DNA of 57,980 nucleotides from an uncultured Pelagibacteraceae bacterium (lineage in GTDB: Bacteria; Pseudomonadota; Alphaproteobacteria; Pelagibacterales; Pelagibacteraceae). Of the stretch, positions 1 to 7,959 are shown one piece after another. Position 1 is the stretch's first letter, and the number at the start of each line of letters is the position of its first letter. The notes under the pieces were generated by a model. That model ran no database searches, had not been told where the DNA came from, and saw only the letters and a program-made list of their open reading frames with translations. A program made the position numbers and the translations under genes. The DNA lies in contig CACJXK010000004.1 of assembly GCA_902597335.1 (NCBI GenBank), forward strand, positions 1 through 57,980, in the 5' to 3' direction.

Positions 1-422
1 AAGATGAATTCTTAAGACTCCAAGAAAAGTTACAAAAAACAATTATGTTCATTACTCATGATTTTGATGAAGCTCTAAAACTTGCTGATCGTATTGCAAT
101 TATGAAAGATGGAATTATTGAACAATTAGATACTCCTGCAAATATTGTTTTAAATCCAGCAACTGAATATGTAAGAAAATTTACTGAGGAAGTGCCAAGA
201 GAAAAAGTTTTATTAATTGAGGATGTTATGGACTCCACAACCACAGAAGATATAGGGGATTTAAAAGTTTCAAAAGACGAGATAATTGAAAATGTGGCAG
301 AAAAAATATTAACACAAGAAAAGACTGTAGCTGTAATAGACAACAATAATAATATTGTAGGATCTATTAATCCAACAAAAATAATTAATACAGTTTTTGG
401 AGGAAGAAAAAATAATAATTAA
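1..422 (+). CDS. Betaine/TMAO-type ABC importer ATPase (C-terminal part)
   Basis: This is the C-terminal end of an ABC ATPase of the ProV/OpuAA class. The frame is open to the left edge (first full codon at base 3), so the ATG at 45 is internal and not the start. The H-loop (ITHD) followed by DEALKLADRIAIMKDG is the usual end of the nucleotide-binding domain. The last 60 or so residues resemble a short CBS-type regulatory tail (VAVIDNNNNIVGSI). The permease gene starts 3 bases after the stop. ProV-type proteins drive uptake of quaternary amines, and the nearby trimethylamine monooxygenase makes TMAO a likely substrate (TmoV-like). Walker A, Walker B and the binding protein lie outside the window, so the substrate is inferred. 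Confidence 0.85.
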   Translation, partial: DEFLRLQEKLQKTIMFITHDFDEALKLADRIAIMKDGIIEQLDTPANIVLNPATEYVRKFTEEVPREKVLLIEDVMDSTTTEDIGDLKVSKDEIIENVAEKILTQEKTVAVIDNNNNIVGSINPTKIINTVFGGRKNNN

Positions 423-425
423 TTT

Positions 426-2576
426 ATGGAATTATTTAAAAAATACCCAAAATTATTTCAGTGGATATTTTTATTAATAGTATTTTTTGCTTTATGTTTT
501 GCAATTGATGTACCTGAAACTTATAAATTTATTAGAGGGCAAGCTGAATTTGTAAAAGACCCCAATCAAAGCACCTTTGTTTTTTTAGGAAAAGAGGTGA
601 GGTATTACGCTTTTGATGTTTTTTGGAGACTGCCTCCTTTACTTGGTTGGTTACCAATTTGGATAAATGATTCATTATTCTTCTTAATGAATGATTGGAT
701 GCCAATGGAGTTTTGGAACGAAGATACACAAGAATATAAAACTAGACCTTTAGTTTTACAAATTACTAGAAATTTAACTGCCTTTATGACTTTTTTAATA
801 GAATTAATTAGAGAGATTTTACTTGGTGGACTTGAAACTATCGTAGCATTTACAAGTTGGGATTGGATTGATGCTAATCCTTGGGCAGAATTACCTGGTT
901 TACCATGGACTATTGTTGCTGCAGGTTCTGCAATACTTGCTTATAAGTTAGGTGGTAGAGGGTTGGCCATTTTTGCAGGTTTAGCAATGACTTATATTTC
1001 TATTTTTGGTCAGTGGAAACCATCAATGCAGACATTATCTTTTATTTTAGTTGCAGCACCACTATCATTTATATTTGGATTAAGTCTTGGTATTGCTGCC
1101 TTTAAGAGTAAAAGAGTTGAAAAAGCTTTATATCCAATACTTTTAGTCATGCAGACAATGCCTCAGTACGCTGTGTTAGTTCCTGCTCTTGTACTTTTTG
1201 GAGTTGGGGATCATGCAGCAGTAATTATAACAATGATTGTAGCTGTGCCTCCTATGATATTACTGACCTTATTAGGATTAAGAGCTGTACCACCGGAAGT
1301 TATTGAAGCTGGTAGAATGAGTGGATGCAACAATTGGCAACTAATGTTCAAAGTTTTAATTCCAACAGCAAGAAGAGATATTTTGATCGGAGTTAATCAA
1401 GTTATAATGGTTTGTTTTTCTATGGCTGTTATCTCCGCCTTTATTGGAGCAAAAGGCCTAGGGTTTAATTTATTGTTAGCATTAAATCAGTTAAACATTG
1501 GATTAGCTTTAGAAGCAGGACTTTGTATTAGTTTGATTGCAATTCTATTGGATAAAATGTCCTTAGCTTGGGCAAATAAACAAGTTGATTATTTTGGGAA
1601 TCTAAATTTTTTCCAAAGGAATAAAAACTCATTATTTTTTGGACTAATAATGATTGTAGGAATTGCGTTAGCGTATTTTGGATCTATTTATTTTAAAGAA
1701 TATAATTACTTATTTGAAGTTCCACATAATAAAGGGATATCAACTGCTGATTTTTGGAATAAAGGAGTTGACTGGATATTTGATACATTTTTTGTTTACA
1801 TAAAAGCATTTAATACGTGGTTGATTGTTGAAGTACTTCAGCCAATGAGAGCTTTATATTTAAGAATGCCAGCGATAGCTACAATAGTGTTGGTAGTTGG
1901 AGCGGGATATTTGATTGGTGGCACAAGATCAGCTTTAGTAGTTTGTGGTTTGACTTTATTTGTAGCATTAAGTCCTTGGTGGGATAGAGCTTTAGTCACA
2001 ACTTATATGGCAACATTTGGTGTGATTGTGTCTTGTATTATTGGATTTACAGTTGGAACTTTATGTTTTCAAAATAAACACTCTACAAAATTTATGTTAA
2101 ACGTATGCGATATTTTCCAAACCTTTCCATCATTTGTATACTTAATTCCTGTAATGATGCTGTTCGGTATAACTGATACTTCTGTTCTTATAGCAGTAAT
2201 AGTTTATGCAACTATACCTGCAACGAGATATACAATAGAAGGACTTAGAAGTGTCCCGTCCAGTTTACATGATGCTGCAACAATGTCAGGGGTAACAAAA
2301 TTTCAAAGATTATTTAAGATAGAGTTTCCTTTAGCATTCCCACATATGATGTTGGGACTTAATCAAACTATAGTTTTTGCTCTATTCATGGTGATTATAG
2401 GGGCATTTATTGGCACAGAAGATTTAGGACAATATATTTTAAAAGCTTTGTCAGACAAAAAAGGTGCAGGAATTGGATTAACATTAGGAATATGTGTTGC
2501 TTTCATAGGTTTAATTTTTGACAATTTAATAAGAACTTGGGTTGATAAAAGAAAAAAACACTTGGGTATAGATTAA
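426..2576 (+). CDS. Fused double-domain ABC permease, betaine/TMAO type
   Basis: This inner-membrane permease has 716 residues and two complete ProW-like transmembrane domains (about residues 200-390 and 515-705) joined in one chain, where most ProW proteins have one. Each half carries the EAA loop that contacts the ATPase: AGRMSGCNNWQLMFKV in the first half and AATMSGVTKFQRLFKI in the second. The N-terminal 150 residues contain a first membrane helix and an extended region rich in Trp and Phe. Fused permeases of this kind are used by TMAO transporters of marine bacteria (TmoW), and the neighbouring Tmm supports this, but glycine betaine or another methylated amine is possible. It is translationally close to the ATPase gene upstream and glpK 4 bases downstream. 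Confidence 0.85.
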   Translation: MELFKKYPKLFQWIFLLIVFFALCFAIDVPETYKFIRGQAEFVKDPNQSTFVFLGKEVRYYAFDVFWRLPPLLGWLPIWINDSLFFLMNDWMPMEFWNEDTQEYKTRPLVLQITRNLTAFMTFLIELIREILLGGLETIVAFTSWDWIDANPWAELPGLPWTIVAAGSAILAYKLGGRGLAIFAGLAMTYISIFGQWKPSMQTLSFILVAAPLSFIFGLSLGIAAFKSKRVEKALYPILLVMQTMPQYAVLVPALVLFGVGDHAAVIITMIVAVPPMILLTLLGLRAVPPEVIEAGRMSGCNNWQLMFKVLIPTARRDILIGVNQVIMVCFSMAVISAFIGAKGLGFNLLLALNQLNIGLALEAGLCISLIAILLDKMSLAWANKQVDYFGNLNFFQRNKNSLFFGLIMIVGIALAYFGSIYFKEYNYLFEVPHNKGISTADFWNKGVDWIFDTFFVYIKAFNTWLIVEVLQPMRALYLRMPAIATIVLVVGAGYLIGGTRSALVVCGLTLFVALSPWWDRALVTTYMATFGVIVSCIIGFTVGTLCFQNKHSTKFMLNVCDIFQTFPSFVYLIPVMMLFGITDTSVLIAVIVYATIPATRYTIEGLRSVPSSLHDAATMSGVTKFQRLFKIEFPLAFPHMMLGLNQTIVFALFMVIIGAFIGTEDLGQYILKALSDKKGAGIGLTLGICVAFIGLIFDNLIRTWVDKRKKHLGID

Positions 2577-2580
2577 ACTT

Positions 2581-4059
2581 GTGAAAAAGTTTCTTGTCGC
2601 TATTGATCAAGGCACAACATCTTCAAGAGCAATTTTATTTGATTTACAAGGTAATATTATATTCACATCTCAATTCGAGTTTACTCAATATTTTCCTAAA
2701 AATGGATGGGTAGAGCATAATCCAAATGAAATTTGGTCTTCATCTATTAAAGCTTTAAAGGGAGTAATTAAAAAAGCTTCAACTTTAAAAGGTAAAATAT
2801 TAAGTATTGGAATTACAAATCAAAGAGAAACCACTATCCTTTGGAATAAAAAAACTGGCAAGGCAATTTATAATGCAATTGTTTGGCAAGATAGAAGGAC
2901 ACAAAAATATTGTGAAAAACTAAAGAAAAAAAAATATGAAACTACTTTTAGAAAAAAAACCGGATTATTTATAGATCCATATTTTTCAGCTACAAAAATT
3001 AAATGGATCTTAGAAAATGTTAAAATTTCAAAAAAACTTTTAAAATCTAACAATTTATTGTTTGGAACAGTAGATACATATTTAATTTGGAAACTAACTA
3101 ACGGAAAACATCATTTAACAGATGCAACAAACGCAAGTAGGACAATGTTATTTAATATTAATAACAATACTTGGGACAAAGAAATTTTAAAAAAATTGAA
3201 TGTCCCAAAAAGAATTCTACCAGAGGTAAAAAATTCAGCAGATAATTTTGGAGTAACAAATAAAAAAATAGTTGGATATGAAATTCCTATATCTGCAGTT
3301 TTGGGCGATCAACAAGCTGCAGCTGTTGGCCAATCTTGTTTTGAAAAAGGCTCAATAAAAAGTACTTATGGAACTGGAGCTTTTGCAATAATGAATACAG
3401 GATCAAAAAAGATTTTTTCAAAAAATAAATTATTAACTACAGTTTGTTACAGGTTAAATGGAAAAAACACCTTTGCTCTAGAAGGCTCTATTTTTATTGC
3501 TGGGGCAGGTGTTCAATGGTTAAGAGATAAGTTAAAGCTAATAAACAATGCTTATGATACTGAACAAATTGCTAAATCAAAAAAAAACAATGAAGGTGTC
3601 TATGTTGTGCCAGCTTTTAGTGGGATGGGAGCCCCATATTGGAGACCTGATACAAGAGGAGTTATAACAGGATTAACTAGAGACAGTGATTGGAAAATTT
3701 TGGTAAGAGCAGTGATAGAGTCTGTGGCATATCAAAGTTATGATCTTTTTAATGCAATGAGGAAAGATGGCTTGAAGCCTAATAAAATTAAAATTGACGG
3801 CGGAATGGTTAAAAATAATTGGTTTTCCCAATTTTTAGCAAATATTATCAATGTTAAAACAGAAAGACCCAAAGTTTTGGAAACTACAGCTTTGGGGGTT
3901 GCATTATTTGCTGGATACCAAATTGGTGTATTTAAATCATTAGATCAAATAAAGAGAACATGGAAAAAAGATAAAATTTTCAAACCTAAATTAAGCAATA
4001 TTGTTAGAAACAAATTGTTGAATGGGTGGAAGTTATCCGTCAAAAAAACATTATTATAG
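2581..4059 (+). CDS. glpK: Glycerol kinase
   Basis: FGGY-family sugar kinase of 492 residues, the usual GlpK length. It phosphorylates glycerol to sn-glycerol 3-phosphate in the cytoplasm. Visible signatures are the ATP-binding start DQGTTSSRAI (from residue 9), the glycerol-binding TNQRET (79-84), the catalytic Asp in GDQQAA (D243) and the C-terminal SGMGAPYWRPDTRG block. The start is GTG, 4 bases after the permease stop, so it is probably in the same transcript. A glycerol kinase inside an amine-uptake locus is odd. It makes more sense with the GpsA-like dehydrogenase and the GH63-like hydrolase a few genes on, which could release glycerol from an osmolyte. The gene ends convergently 8 bases from the next gene. 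Confidence 0.93.
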   Translation: MKKFLVAIDQGTTSSRAILFDLQGNIIFTSQFEFTQYFPKNGWVEHNPNEIWSSSIKALKGVIKKASTLKGKILSIGITNQRETTILWNKKTGKAIYNAIVWQDRRTQKYCEKLKKKKYETTFRKKTGLFIDPYFSATKIKWILENVKISKKLLKSNNLLFGTVDTYLIWKLTNGKHHLTDATNASRTMLFNINNNTWDKEILKKLNVPKRILPEVKNSADNFGVTNKKIVGYEIPISAVLGDQQAAAVGQSCFEKGSIKSTYGTGAFAIMNTGSKKIFSKNKLLTTVCYRLNGKNTFALEGSIFIAGAGVQWLRDKLKLINNAYDTEQIAKSKKNNEGVYVVPAFSGMGAPYWRPDTRGVITGLTRDSDWKILVRAVIESVAYQSYDLFNAMRKDGLKPNKIKIDGGMVKNNWFSQFLANIINVKTERPKVLETTALGVALFAGYQIGVFKSLDQIKRTWKKDKIFKPKLSNIVRNKLLNGWKLSVKKTLL

Positions 4060-4067
4060 AAGATTTA

Positions 4068-5396
4068 TTATTTTAAAAATGTATCCATGGAATCATCCAT
4101 CGCAGATGCCCAAGGGGTATGGTGAATTGGGGCAATGGATCCAGTTACAGGTGATGAAAAAGATTTATTTCTGTAAGTAGAAATATCATCCATTTTATGA
4201 TGTTCCCAATCCTTAAAATGTTTTCTTATTAATTCAAAATCAATTTTTGGATAATCTGACATTTCGTGAAGTTCTTTAGTATATTCAGTTTGAAAATCTA
4301 TCATTTGATCTGGGTTTTCTAATTTTTCTTCCATAGAAACCCATTTAGAAATATCTTTTTCTATTTCACTATCATTTGGAATTTTAATTTTATTCATTAT
4401 TACATCTCTCGCAAACCATGCCTGGCAATCAAACATATTAAATGTATGAAATTGATCCTGCATACCTAAGTACATCAGCTTATGATTATCTTGCCACACA
4501 ACTCCTTTGTATAATTTTGGTGGATATAATCTATTATGAGTTTTTAAACTTAGTTTTTCATCTAAAAAAGGAAAATGATGCAGATATCCTGTACATAATA
4601 TAATTACGTCCGCTTCTTGTTCTGTTCCATCTTTGAAAATTGCTTTGCTACCCTCTAATCTATCTAGATAATAAACTTCTTTCATGCCTGAAGGCCATTT
4701 AAAACCCATTGGATTGTGTCTATAACCAATTGTTACGCTTTTAGCTCCGTATTTATTACATTGTAGTGCAACATCTTCAGCTGAATAACTACTTCCAAGA
4801 ACTATAACATTTTTACCTCTGAATTCTTCAGCATCTCTAAAATCATGAGAATGCATTATTCTTCCTGGAAAAGAACTCATGCCCTTGTATTCAGGTATAA
4901 ATGGAACCGAAAAATGTCCTGTTGAAACAACAACATAATCAAATTTGTCGTGTAATATTTTATTGTTAGTTTTGTCTTGATAGCTTACTTCAAATTTATC
5001 TGAATTATAGTTCACACCCTTTACACTCGTGCTAAATTTTATTTTGCTTTTAATGTTTCCTTTGCTCACTCTCCCAATTATATAGTTGTATAATACTTCT
5101 CTTGGTGGAAATGACGGAATAGCTTTTCCAAAATGTTCATCAAATGAATAATCTGCAAACTCTAAACATTCTTTTGGTCCATTTGACCATAAATATCTAT
5201 ACATACTATTGGGAACAGGGTCACCATATTGATCAGAACCAGTTCTCCAACTGTAGTTCCATAATCCTCCCCAATCATCCTGTTTTTCAAAACATACAAT
5301 TTCTGGAACTTTTTCTCCTTTTTTCTCAGCATGTTCGAAAGCCCTTAACATTGACAGACCACACGGTCCCGCACCAATTATCGCTATTTTGTTCAT
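4068..5396 (-). CDS. tmm: Trimethylamine monooxygenase (flavin-containing)
   Basis: Flavin-containing monooxygenase of 442 residues. The family member Tmm of SAR11 and Roseobacter oxidises trimethylamine to TMAO with NADPH and O2, and also oxidises dimethyl sulfide to DMSO in vitro. Seen here: FAD motif GAGPCG (8-13), the FMO fingerprint FPGRIMHSHDF (176-186), the NADPH motif GSSYSA (201-206) and the late FMO motif CTGY (268-271). Length and the WNYSWRTGSD region fit bacterial Tmm better than eukaryotic FMOs or Baeyer-Villiger enzymes. It lies convergent to glpK and divergent to the GpsA-like gene, with its own promoter in the AT-rich gap. The adjacent betaine/TMAO-type transporter supports the assignment. 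Confidence 0.9.
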   Translation of the reverse strand: MNKIAIIGAGPCGLSMLRAFEHAEKKGEKVPEIVCFEKQDDWGGLWNYSWRTGSDQYGDPVPNSMYRYLWSNGPKECLEFADYSFDEHFGKAIPSFPPREVLYNYIIGRVSKGNIKSKIKFSTSVKGVNYNSDKFEVSYQDKTNNKILHDKFDYVVVSTGHFSVPFIPEYKGMSSFPGRIMHSHDFRDAEEFRGKNVIVLGSSYSAEDVALQCNKYGAKSVTIGYRHNPMGFKWPSGMKEVYYLDRLEGSKAIFKDGTEQEADVIILCTGYLHHFPFLDEKLSLKTHNRLYPPKLYKGVVWQDNHKLMYLGMQDQFHTFNMFDCQAWFARDVIMNKIKIPNDSEIEKDISKWVSMEEKLENPDQMIDFQTEYTKELHEMSDYPKIDFELIRKHFKDWEHHKMDDISTYRNKSFSSPVTGSIAPIHHTPWASAMDDSMDTFLK

Positions 5397-5420
5397 ATAA
5401 ACTGTATAATTTTAAAAGTT

Positions 5421-5436
5421 ATTTTATTAATAAAAT
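5421..5436. promoter_or_regulatory. 16-bp perfect palindrome in the divergent tmm/gpsA-like gap
   Basis: ATTTTATTAATAAAAT reads identically on both strands and sits 25 bases upstream of the tmm start, inside the 112-base divergent gap. It could be an operator for a dimeric regulator or simply a by-product of about 85% AT sequence. No other evidence supports a function. Confidence 0.25.
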
Positions 5437-5508
5437 CAAAAAAATAAAACTATTTTTTCTTTAAAATTACTTGTTAATAATAAATAGTTAAATTTAGTTA
5501 ATTTATTT

Positions 5509-6465
5509 ATGAAAAAAATTCTAATTATTGGAGGTGGAGCCATGGGCTCAGCCTTTTCTATTCCATGTATAGATAATAATCACAAAGTATTTATAACAGA
5601 ACCATACAGTCAAATATTTATTAAAAATTTATCATCAAAAAATAAATTTCATTCAGCTTTAAAAATTAATCTTCCAAAAAAACTTAAATTTAAAAAATAT
5701 TCTAATAAATTATTTTATGAAAAATATGATCTTATAGTTATAGCATTAAGTCTAAAAGGTATCAATTTTATTGCGAATGAATTAAAAAAATTTAAAGTAA
5801 AATCTCCAATTTTAGTACTTACAAAAGGACTTAAATATGAAAAGCTAAATAAAAAGATTTTAACTATTTCACAAACCCTTTTAAAAAGTTCTCCTAAATT
5901 AAACTTATCAGTTTTGAAAGGACCATGTTTAGCTAAAGAATTAGCTAGAAAATGCAAAACTAGTGTGATCATTGCTAACAAAAATATTAAGATTGCAAAA
6001 TTGTTAGGTAAAATGATTTCTACAAAATACTATTTGATCGAATATTCTAAAGATGTGATTGGTGTTGAAATCTGTTCTGCAATAAAAAATATTTATTCTA
6101 TGATAATTGGTTCTGGTTTGAGTTTGAATAAATCTTCAAGTTTGTTTCAAAAATCATTGTCAGAAATGAAATACATAACTAAAAGTTTAAAAGGAAAAGA
6201 AGATACAGTTTTAAGTTTAGCAGGTGTTGGAGACTTGTATGTAAGTGCTGCAGGTGGAAGAAATAGTAAAATGGGAAACTATTTAGGACAAGGTTTTACT
6301 TTCCAAAGGGCTAAAAAAAAGTTTATGGCAAATGATACTGTAGAAGGTGAACAACTTGTGAGAGAAATTGCGCCTTTTATTTTAAAAAAGTTTAATTCAA
6401 AAAAAATTCCTTTAATGTTTCAAATGATTAGATCAATTCTAAAAAATAAAAAATTCTTAATATAA
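5509..6465 (+). CDS. gpsA: Glycerol-3-phosphate dehydrogenase-like NAD(P)-dependent oxidoreductase
   Basis: 318-residue protein with the GpsA layout: N-terminal NAD(P)-binding GGGAMG (8-13), a KGL block (LTKGL), GPCLAKELARK matching the GPSFA block, EICSAIKN with the conserved catalytic Lys, and GVGDLYVSAAGGRNSKMG near the C-terminal domain. GpsA interconverts dihydroxyacetone phosphate and sn-glycerol 3-phosphate. The motifs are diverged from housekeeping GpsA (GPCLA instead of GPSFA), and the gene sits between glpK/tmm and a sugar-type importer. A catabolic role, turning glycerol 3-phosphate made by GlpK into DHAP, is therefore plausible but inferred. Check whether the genome holds a second, canonical gpsA. 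Confidence 0.75.
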   Translation: MKKILIIGGGAMGSAFSIPCIDNNHKVFITEPYSQIFIKNLSSKNKFHSALKINLPKKLKFKKYSNKLFYEKYDLIVIALSLKGINFIANELKKFKVKSPILVLTKGLKYEKLNKKILTISQTLLKSSPKLNLSVLKGPCLAKELARKCKTSVIIANKNIKIAKLLGKMISTKYYLIEYSKDVIGVEICSAIKNIYSMIIGSGLSLNKSSSLFQKSLSEMKYITKSLKGKEDTVLSLAGVGDLYVSAAGGRNSKMGNYLGQGFTFQRAKKKFMANDTVEGEQLVREIAPFILKKFNSKKIPLMFQMIRSILKNKKFLI

Positions 6466-6497
6466 AAAATATTATATTTACTGACTTTTTGAGTTAT

Positions 6498-6523
6498 AAA
6501 GACACTTTATACCTATTGTCTTT
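6498..6523 (+). other. Short inverted repeat upstream of the sugar-type binding protein gene
   Basis: AAAGACA and TGTCTTT are exact inverted 7-mers 12 bases apart, between the gpsA-like stop and the binding-protein gene. They could be a weak terminator stem or a regulator half-site pair. The binding-protein gene itself has a clear Shine-Dalgarno sequence (GAGGGG) about 8 bases before its ATG, which is strong for this genome. Confidence 0.25.
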
Positions 6524-6577
6524 CATTTGTCTCGCTGATACATTTCTCTTGTTAATCAACGAAAAGAGGGGAAATCA

Positions 6578-7906
6578 ATGATTAAAAAAATAATAATAAC
6601 TGTTTGCACTCTAATATTTTTTGTAACAAATATTAGTTTTGCAGACATCACTTTTTGGACTACAGAAGTTCAACCAGCTAGAATGGCAAAACAAGAAGCT
6701 ATGGCCAAGGATTTTGAGGCTAAAACTGGCATTAAGGTTGAAGTTATTCCTGTAGAAGAAAAAGATTTAGGAACAAGAGCAACAGCTGCAGCTGCAGCTG
6801 GCGATCTTCCGGATGTGATATACCACACTTTACAATATGTTTTACCGTGGGCTGAAGCTGGAATATTAGATGTAGATGCAAATAATGCAGTTGTTAAAGA
6901 ACTTGGCAAAAAAACTTTTGCACCAGGAGCATTAAACATGGCTAAAAGTGGATCTAAAATAGCAGCTGTACCAGTTGATGGATGGACACAAATGGTTGTG
7001 TACAGAAAAGATTTATTTGAAAAAGCAGGTCTTGAACCACCAACAAGTTATGAAAATATAACTAAAGCAGTAGAAGCGCTTTCTGGCGACGGAATGTTTG
7101 GATTTGTTGCAGCTACTAAAACTGATGAAAATTTTATGAGCCAGGTTTTAGAGCATGTTCTTTTAGCAAATGGAGTTAACGTTGTTAAAAAAGGTGGAGT
7201 AAAAAAACAAGGCAAAAAGTTAAAGGCAGCTTTAGAGTTTTATAAAGTTATTGCAAATGCAAGTCCTCCAGGAGAGTTATATTGGAAACAATCTAGAGAA
7301 TTGTACTTTGCTGGAAAAACTCCAATGATAATTTGGTCACCATTTATAATGGATGAACTTGCAGGCTTAAGAGACTCAGCTCCTCCAACAATAAATGACG
7401 ATCCAACTTCTGGTGAGTTAGCTTCTAAAACTGGTTTTATAACAAATCTGAAAGGTCCTAATAATAGAAAAGGGGCTGCTTGGGCTGACGTCAGATATTT
7501 TGGAATAACTGCTGATGCTGATACTGAAGAAGCAAGTGCATTTATCAAATATTCAATGGACGAAGGTTATACAAAGACACTTTCAATCGCACCAGAAGGT
7601 AAATTTCCTGTGAGAAGAGGAAATGCCAGCGATCCTGAAGCATTTACAAAAGCATGGAGTAAATTACCTGTTGGAGTTGATAGAAAAGCTCCATTGTCAG
7701 ACTTATATTCAGAAGATGTAATAAATGATATAGTTGCTGGATTAGATAAGGCTAAAAGATGGGGTGTTAAAGAAGGTGAACTCGCTAGAGCTTCTAAAAT
7801 TATTAATAACAAGTTTATTAATAGAATAACTAGATTATATGTAGACGGACAGATTGATATTGATCAAGCAGTAGACATGATCAATCAAAAACTGGCTCAA
7901 TTCTAG
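6578..7906 (+). CDS. Periplasmic solute-binding protein, family 1 (sugar/osmolyte type)
   Basis: 442-residue extracellular solute-binding protein. A signal peptide is clear: basic start, hydrophobic stretch to residue 20, cleavage after ISFA, mature start DITFWTTEV. The mature protein begins with the typical family 1 pattern (ITFWTTEV...FEAKTGIKVEVIPV) and keeps the domain-crossing region GVPVDGWTQM-like (AAVPVDGWTQMVVYRKDLFEKAG). Family 1 proteins bind maltose, trehalose, glycosides, glycerol-phosphate or similar polyols. Two permease genes of the MalF/MalG class and a GH63-like hydrolase follow, so a glycoside such as glucosylglycerol or a glycosylglycerate is a good guess. No ATPase gene lies in this operon, so it must be supplied from elsewhere. 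Confidence 0.88.
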   Translation: MIKKIIITVCTLIFFVTNISFADITFWTTEVQPARMAKQEAMAKDFEAKTGIKVEVIPVEEKDLGTRATAAAAAGDLPDVIYHTLQYVLPWAEAGILDVDANNAVVKELGKKTFAPGALNMAKSGSKIAAVPVDGWTQMVVYRKDLFEKAGLEPPTSYENITKAVEALSGDGMFGFVAATKTDENFMSQVLEHVLLANGVNVVKKGGVKKQGKKLKAALEFYKVIANASPPGELYWKQSRELYFAGKTPMIIWSPFIMDELAGLRDSAPPTINDDPTSGELASKTGFITNLKGPNNRKGAAWADVRYFGITADADTEEASAFIKYSMDEGYTKTLSIAPEGKFPVRRGNASDPEAFTKAWSKLPVGVDRKAPLSDLYSEDVINDIVAGLDKAKRWGVKEGELARASKIINNKFINRITRLYVDGQIDIDQAVDMINQKLAQF

Positions 7907-7923
7907 ATTATAAAATAAATTTT

Positions 7924-7959
7924 AATAAAAGCGGATAATGTGTATTATCCGCTTTTATT
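7924..7959 (+). terminator. 16-bp perfect hairpin between binding-protein and permease genes
   Basis: The arms AATAAAAGCGGATAAT and ATTATCCGCTTTTATT pair over 16 bases with a GTGT loop. The GC core followed by CTTTTATT looks like an intrinsic terminator or attenuator. The right arm ends on the base immediately before the permease ATG, so the hairpin also occupies the whole ribosome-binding region. Partial termination, 3'-end stabilisation of the binding-protein message, or translational repression of the permease would all give excess binding protein. Confidence 0.75.

Noticed and set aside
45..422. ATG at 45 as start of a small ATPase-like protein
   Set aside because: The frame is open to the left edge and the sequence before 45 continues the ATPase, so 45 is an internal Met.
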